From Deltaproteobacteria bacterium (GTDB taxonomy: Bacteria > Desulfobacterota > Syntrophia > Syntrophales > UBA2185): a stretch of DNA of 10,286 bases. A program made the translations under genes and the position numbers. The stretch spans positions 1 through 10,286 of the forward strand of contig JAPLJQ010000225.1 in assembly GCA_026388495.1 (NCBI GenBank). The letters run 5' to 3'. This document shows, one piece after another, positions 7,026-10,286 of the stretch (positions are counted from its first letter, which is position 1; every line of letters starts with the position of its first letter). A model generated the notes under the pieces. The model saw only the letters and a list, made by a program, of their open reading frames with translations. It made no database searches and had not been told where the DNA came from.

Positions 7026-7442
7026 GTGATCATATACGATCTCAGGTGCGAGAAAGGGCACAAGTTTGAGGGGTGGTTCAAAGACATCCACGCATTTGAA
7101 AAGCAGAAAACGGAGAAACTGATAACCTGTCCTGTATGCGGGGGGAGTGACATCGAAATGGTGCCTTCATCCCTTGCCATCATGGGAAAAGACATCAGGC
7201 CATCTGAAAGAGACAATACCAAGGACATGTCTCCGGAGAAGTCGTTGAAAAAAGTGCAGGAGTTCCTTGATAAAAACTTTGATGATGTGGGTGACAAATT
7301 TGCGGAGATTGCCCTGAAAATACATCACGGAGAAGAAGACAGGAGAAATATCAAAGGGACTACAACGGAACGTGAAGAGGAAAATCTCAGTGAAGAGGGA
7401 GTTCAGTTTTTTAAGATTCCACTGCCAAAATTTGATAGTTAG
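7026..7442 (+). CDS. DUF1178 family zinc-ribbon protein
   Basis: A 138-residue protein of unknown function that I recognise as DUF1178 from the opening MIIYDLRCEKGHKFEGWF. Cys8/His12 and CPVCGG (Cys35, Cys38) probably form a zinc ribbon. The rest is charged and partly helical (about residues 65-125), with no membrane segment or signal peptide, so it is cytoplasmic. The start is GTG at 7026, with AAGGAG (7012-7017) eight bases upstream. The ATG at 7021 reads only two codons before a stop and is rejected. It lies 64 bases before the cysteine synthase-CysRS fusion on the same strand, so the two may be co-transcribed. The fold assignment is from conserved residues; the function is unknown. Confidence 0.85.
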   Translation: MIIYDLRCEKGHKFEGWFKDIHAFEKQKTEKLITCPVCGGSDIEMVPSSLAIMGKDIRPSERDNTKDMSPEKSLKKVQEFLDKNFDDVGDKFAEIALKIHHGEEDRRNIKGTTTEREEENLSEEGVQFFKIPLPKFDS

Positions 7443-7456
7443 GGCCTAAAGCCGTT

Positions 7457-7495
7457 TACCCATCGGTCAAGCTAAGCCCCAGCTCTTGCCGGGTA
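7457..7495 (+). other. Imperfect hairpin just before the cysteine synthase-CysRS gene
   Basis: TACCC (7457-7461) pairs with GGGTA (7491-7495). Inside it, GGT (7465-7467) pairs with GCC (7488-7490), including one G-U pair, and AGCT (7470-7473) pairs with AGCT (7481-7484), leaving loop AAGCCCC. That makes about 13 base pairs with small bulges, ending 11 bases before ATG 7507. No T-tract follows. It is too small for a T-box leader. It may affect translation of the fusion gene, or be chance. Confidence 0.3.
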
Positions 7496-7506
7496 CCACA
7501 GACATC

Positions 7507-9816
7507 ATGAAAAAAATGTACAATAGCATATCGGACATAATAGGGAACACTCCCATCGTTGAGATCCAACGACTGAATCCCAGCAAAAAAGTTAAAATAT
7601 TTGCTAAATTGGAGAGTTTCAATCCGGGTGGGTCCATAAAAGACAGGATAGCCCTCTGCATGATCAATGAGGCAGAGAAGAGGGGTGAGCTAACCAGGGA
7701 CAAAATTATTCTGGAGGCAACCAGCGGCAACACCGGTATTGGTCTGGCGATGATTGCGGCAGCAAAGGGTTACAGGCTTTGTCTCGCCATGTCCGAGTCT
7801 GCCAGTGAGGAGAGGAAAAAGATTCTGAAGGCCCTGGGAGCGGAATTGATTTTTACTCCTGCAGATTTAGGCACGGATGGCGCCATAGAGATGGTCTACA
7901 GTCTGATGCTTCAGCATCCAGAGAAGTATTTCGGAACAGACCAGTTTAATAATCCTGACAATGTAATGGCTCACTATGTTGGTACAGGAGAAGAAATCTG
8001 GCGACAAACGGAGGGTGCGGTTACCATGGTTGTGGTATCGCTCGGGACGACGGGTACAGCTATGGGTGTATCGAAACGGCTCAAGGAGTATAATCCCGAT
8101 GTAAAAATGATCGGGGTTGAGCCTTACCTGCAACATAAGATCCAGGGATTGAAAAACATGAAGGAATCATACCGTCCCGGGATTTTTGACAAAAGCGAAC
8201 TGGATGAGAAAGTCAATATCCTCGACGAAGACGCCTTTGAAATGGCCAGGCGGCTTGCCATGGAGGAAGGAATCCTCGCAGGGATGAGTTCAGGGGCTGC
8301 CATGCATGTGGCCGTTCAGAAAGCCAGGGAGATGGAAGATGGTCTTATTGTTGTCATTTTACCGGATGGAGGAGAGCGTTATCTGAGTACGGAACTATTC
8401 ATGGATAAAGAACAATCAACCCTTCGTCTTTACAATACCCTGACCAGGGAAAAGGCATTCTTCAAGCCCCTCAATCCCGAGGAGCTATTCGTGCATTCAT
8501 GCGGTCCGACGGTCCATGAAGTTCCCCATGTGGGAAGTTATCGTCGTTTTGTCGTTTCTGATATGATCAGGCGTTACCTTGAATTTAAGGGATACAGGGT
8601 AAAGCACGTCATGAATATCATTGATCTGGATGACAGGTCCATCAAGGAGGCTGAAAAAGCAAATACAGACCTGAAAACATACACGGAAAGATGTACCATC
8701 GAGTTTCTCAACGATATCGAAAAACTCAATATCAGGAGGGAAGATCATTATCCGAGGGCCAGTGAAAATGTTGACAGCATGCTTACCCTGGTTGAGAAAC
8801 TGGTGGAAAAGGGTTATGCCTATGAGAAATTAAGGTCTGTATATTTTGACATTTCAAAAATAGACGATTACGGCTGTCTTTCTCACGTTGATCTCAGAAA
8901 GGTTAAGCCCGGCAAGACAATCGATCTTGATGATTATGAAAAAGACAGTCCCACGGATTTTACCCTTTTGAAAAGATCAACCTTAAATGAACTGAAAAGG
9001 GGTATTTATTTCAAAACCCGCTGGGGGAATGTAAGGCCAAGCTGGCATCTTGAATGCGCGACGATTTCTCTGAAGTATCTGGCGGAGACCTTTGATATTC
9101 ATTTAAGTGGCGCCGATGTTGTATTCCCGCACTGTGAAAATGTCATGGCCATAGGACGTGCAGCAACGGGGAAGCGCATGGCCAATTACTGGCTCAATAC
9201 AGAACTGGTCATGGTTGAAGGCAAGAAAATGTCCCGATCACTGGATAACGTCCATACCATGGATGATCTGGAAAGAAAGGGGTATAACGGAAAAGAGGTC
9301 AGGTTTTTTCTCCTCAGTACACATTATCGGAAACCCTTGAATTTTTCTTTCAGCGCCCTGGATTCCGCAAGAAATACGGTGAAAAAACTGAACAGATTTA
9401 TTCAGGGGCTGATTCGCTTCACCCCCGGCGGGGGATATTTTGATACAGACCAGCTTATTTATGATGTCAAACATGGCTTTACGAATGCGATGGATGATGA
9501 TTTCAACATATCCGGTGGACTGGCTTCAATGTTTGAGTTCATGGGGAAGATCAGTGTTCCTCTTGCTCATGGACAATTGAACGCAAAGGAGCGGGATCGG
9601 GTCCTCGATATCATGAAAAAAATGGATGCTGTGTTGGGCGTCATGAATTTTTCAGAAGAGGCCATTACTGATGAGGCGTTACAACTTCTGCGGGAGAGAG
9701 AATCTTTAAGGAAGCAGGGTCATTGGGACGCTTCCGATGAAATCAGGCGGCGTCTCCTTGAAATGGGCATTGAAGTTTCAGATACTTCCGAAGGACTGAC
9801 CTGGAGATTGAAATAA
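7507..9816 (+). CDS. Cysteine synthase-cysteinyl-tRNA synthetase fusion protein
   Basis: One open frame encodes two complete enzymes (769 residues). Residues 1-299 are a fold-type II PLP cysteine synthase: GNTPIVEI, GGSIKDR with PLP Lys45, TSGNTG (72-77), phosphate loop GTTGT (180-184), SSGAA and PDGGERYLST. Residues 306-769 are a class I cysteinyl-tRNA synthetase: LYNTLTREK, CGPTV with zinc ligand Cys332, RPSWHLEC with Cys517, the AMDDDFN DALR region, and the C-terminal MGIEVSDTSEGLTW end typical of bacterial CysRS. The linker is only a few residues. Three synthetase motifs differ: HIGH is HVGS (341-344), KMSKS is KMSRS (574-578), and HHENE is HCENV (542-546), so the usual glutamate zinc ligand is valine. 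Cysteine made by the first half could be charged to tRNA-Cys by the second; that coupling is inference. ATG 7507 is preferred by homology; TTG 7486 and ATG 7516 are in frame. None has a clear ribosome binding site. Confidence 0.92.
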   Translation: MKKMYNSISDIIGNTPIVEIQRLNPSKKVKIFAKLESFNPGGSIKDRIALCMINEAEKRGELTRDKIILEATSGNTGIGLAMIAAAKGYRLCLAMSESASEERKKILKALGAELIFTPADLGTDGAIEMVYSLMLQHPEKYFGTDQFNNPDNVMAHYVGTGEEIWRQTEGAVTMVVVSLGTTGTAMGVSKRLKEYNPDVKMIGVEPYLQHKIQGLKNMKESYRPGIFDKSELDEKVNILDEDAFEMARRLAMEEGILAGMSSGAAMHVAVQKAREMEDGLIVVILPDGGERYLSTELFMDKEQSTLRLYNTLTREKAFFKPLNPEELFVHSCGPTVHEVPHVGSYRRFVVSDMIRRYLEFKGYRVKHVMNIIDLDDRSIKEAEKANTDLKTYTERCTIEFLNDIEKLNIRREDHYPRASENVDSMLTLVEKLVEKGYAYEKLRSVYFDISKIDDYGCLSHVDLRKVKPGKTIDLDDYEKDSPTDFTLLKRSTLNELKRGIYFKTRWGNVRPSWHLECATISLKYLAETFDIHLSGADVVFPHCENVMAIGRAATGKRMANYWLNTELVMVEGKKMSRSLDNVHTMDDLERKGYNGKEVRFFLLSTHYRKPLNFSFSALDSARNTVKKLNRFIQGLIRFTPGGGYFDTDQLIYDVKHGFTNAMDDDFNISGGLASMFEFMGKISVPLAHGQLNAKERDRVLDIMKKMDAVLGVMNFSEEAITDEALQLLRERESLRKQGHWDASDEIRRRLLEMGIEVSDTSEGLTWRLK

Positions 9817-9860
9817 GTTTTGCAACCCTCTCAAATAATCGATCAGAATGGGAGGAAATC

Positions 9861-10286
9861 GTGAATAAGGATATTAGAAAATCAGCCATTGCCGGATCGT
9901 GGTATCCCGGCAATCCGGGAACGCTTAGAGCGGATATTGATGAATTTTTCCAACACGTTCCTGAAAGTAAGATCAATGGTCAAATCGTGGGTCTTATTGC
10001 TCCCCACGCCGGTTATGCTTATTCCGGCCGGATTGCCGCCTATTCCTATAGTACCATCAGGGGAGATAACTTTGACGCCGTTATTGTCATAGGACCAAGT
10101 CACCGCGCGTATTTCCATGGTGTTTCTGTGTACGGTAAAGGAGGATATGAAACCCCCCTGGGCGTTGTTCCCGTCGATATATCATTAGCAAACAGGATCA
10201 TGGCAACACATGACTCGATTTCCCATATTCCCGCTGCCCATTTACAAGAACACTCCGTTGAAATTCAGCTGCCCTTTCTTCAGGTA
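9861..10286 (+). CDS. amrB: AmmeMemoRadiSam system protein B (MEMO1 family), N-terminal part
   Basis: The first 142 codons of a MEMO1-like protein, cut by the window end. Typical blocks are AIAGSWYPGNPGTL (10-22), LIAPHAGYAYSG (45-56), VIGPSHRA (76-83) and HSVEIQLPFLQ near the end of the visible part. His49 and His81 fall at the same numbers as the metal-binding histidines of human MEMO1, as I recall them; the third ligand, a cysteine, lies beyond the window. The family is a non-haem metal protein often encoded near AMMECR1 and radical SAM genes; its role in bacteria is not settled. The start is GTG with GGGAGGA (9850-9856) four bases upstream, and the gap to the fusion gene is 44 bases without a visible terminator. 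The partner genes, if present, would lie downstream. Confidence 0.92.
   Translation, partial: MNKDIRKSAIAGSWYPGNPGTLRADIDEFFQHVPESKINGQIVGLIAPHAGYAYSGRIAAYSYSTIRGDNFDAVIVIGPSHRAYFHGVSVYGKGGYETPLGVVPVDISLANRIMATHDSISHIPAAHLQEHSVEIQLPFLQV

Noticed and set aside
7443..7506. T-box or other riboswitch before the cysteine synthase-CysRS gene
   Set aside because: The gap is only 64 bases, with no T-box sequence, specifier loop or terminator/antiterminator pair.
9158..9340. 60-codon + strand frame inside the CysRS half
   Set aside because: It is a shadow in another frame of a strongly conserved synthetase region, with no independent support.

Overview
The window is an ordinary chromosomal housekeeping stretch from a Gram-negative bacterium. 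The gene content suggests a deltaproteobacterium, possibly near the Syntrophales. That is inference: it rests on a stand-alone heptose kinase (LPS synthesis), a DUF4416 gene, a yicC-gmk-rpoZ cluster and a type IV pilus PilC, not on a database match. Nearly all genes are on the + strand; the one exception is a tRNA-Pro on the - strand.

Layout. 2-346 is the 3' end of a YgjP-type zinc metallopeptidase. A 259-base gap follows and carries a plausible sigma70 promoter (527-555). 606-4685 is a tight run of hldA (rfaE1), a DUF4416 gene, yicC, gmk, rpoZ and pyrF. Three of its junctions overlap, and two of these use a TTG start lying 8 bases inside the upstream gene. The run combines LPS-heptose synthesis, RNA turnover, GMP phosphorylation, RNA polymerase omega and pyrimidine synthesis. 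After a 154-base spacer come rlmB (23S rRNA 2'-O-methyltransferase) and pilC (pilus inner-membrane platform), which has no other pilus gene in view. tRNA-Pro(CGG) faces pilC at 6847-6923.

The right part starts with a DUF1178 zinc-ribbon protein (7026-7442). Next is the most unusual gene: one uninterrupted frame (7507-9816) joining a complete PLP-dependent cysteine synthase to a full-length cysteinyl-tRNA synthetase. The synthetase half has altered signature motifs: HIGH reads HVGS, KMSKS reads KMSRS, and the zinc-site HHENE reads HCENV. One polypeptide would therefore make cysteine and could load it onto tRNA. The window ends inside an AmmeMemoRadiSam system protein B (MEMO1-like) gene.

No insertion sequence, CRISPR array, prophage or integrase was seen. 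The strongest lead is the cysteine synthase-CysRS fusion and its divergent synthetase active site. The other findings are small regulatory or architectural points.
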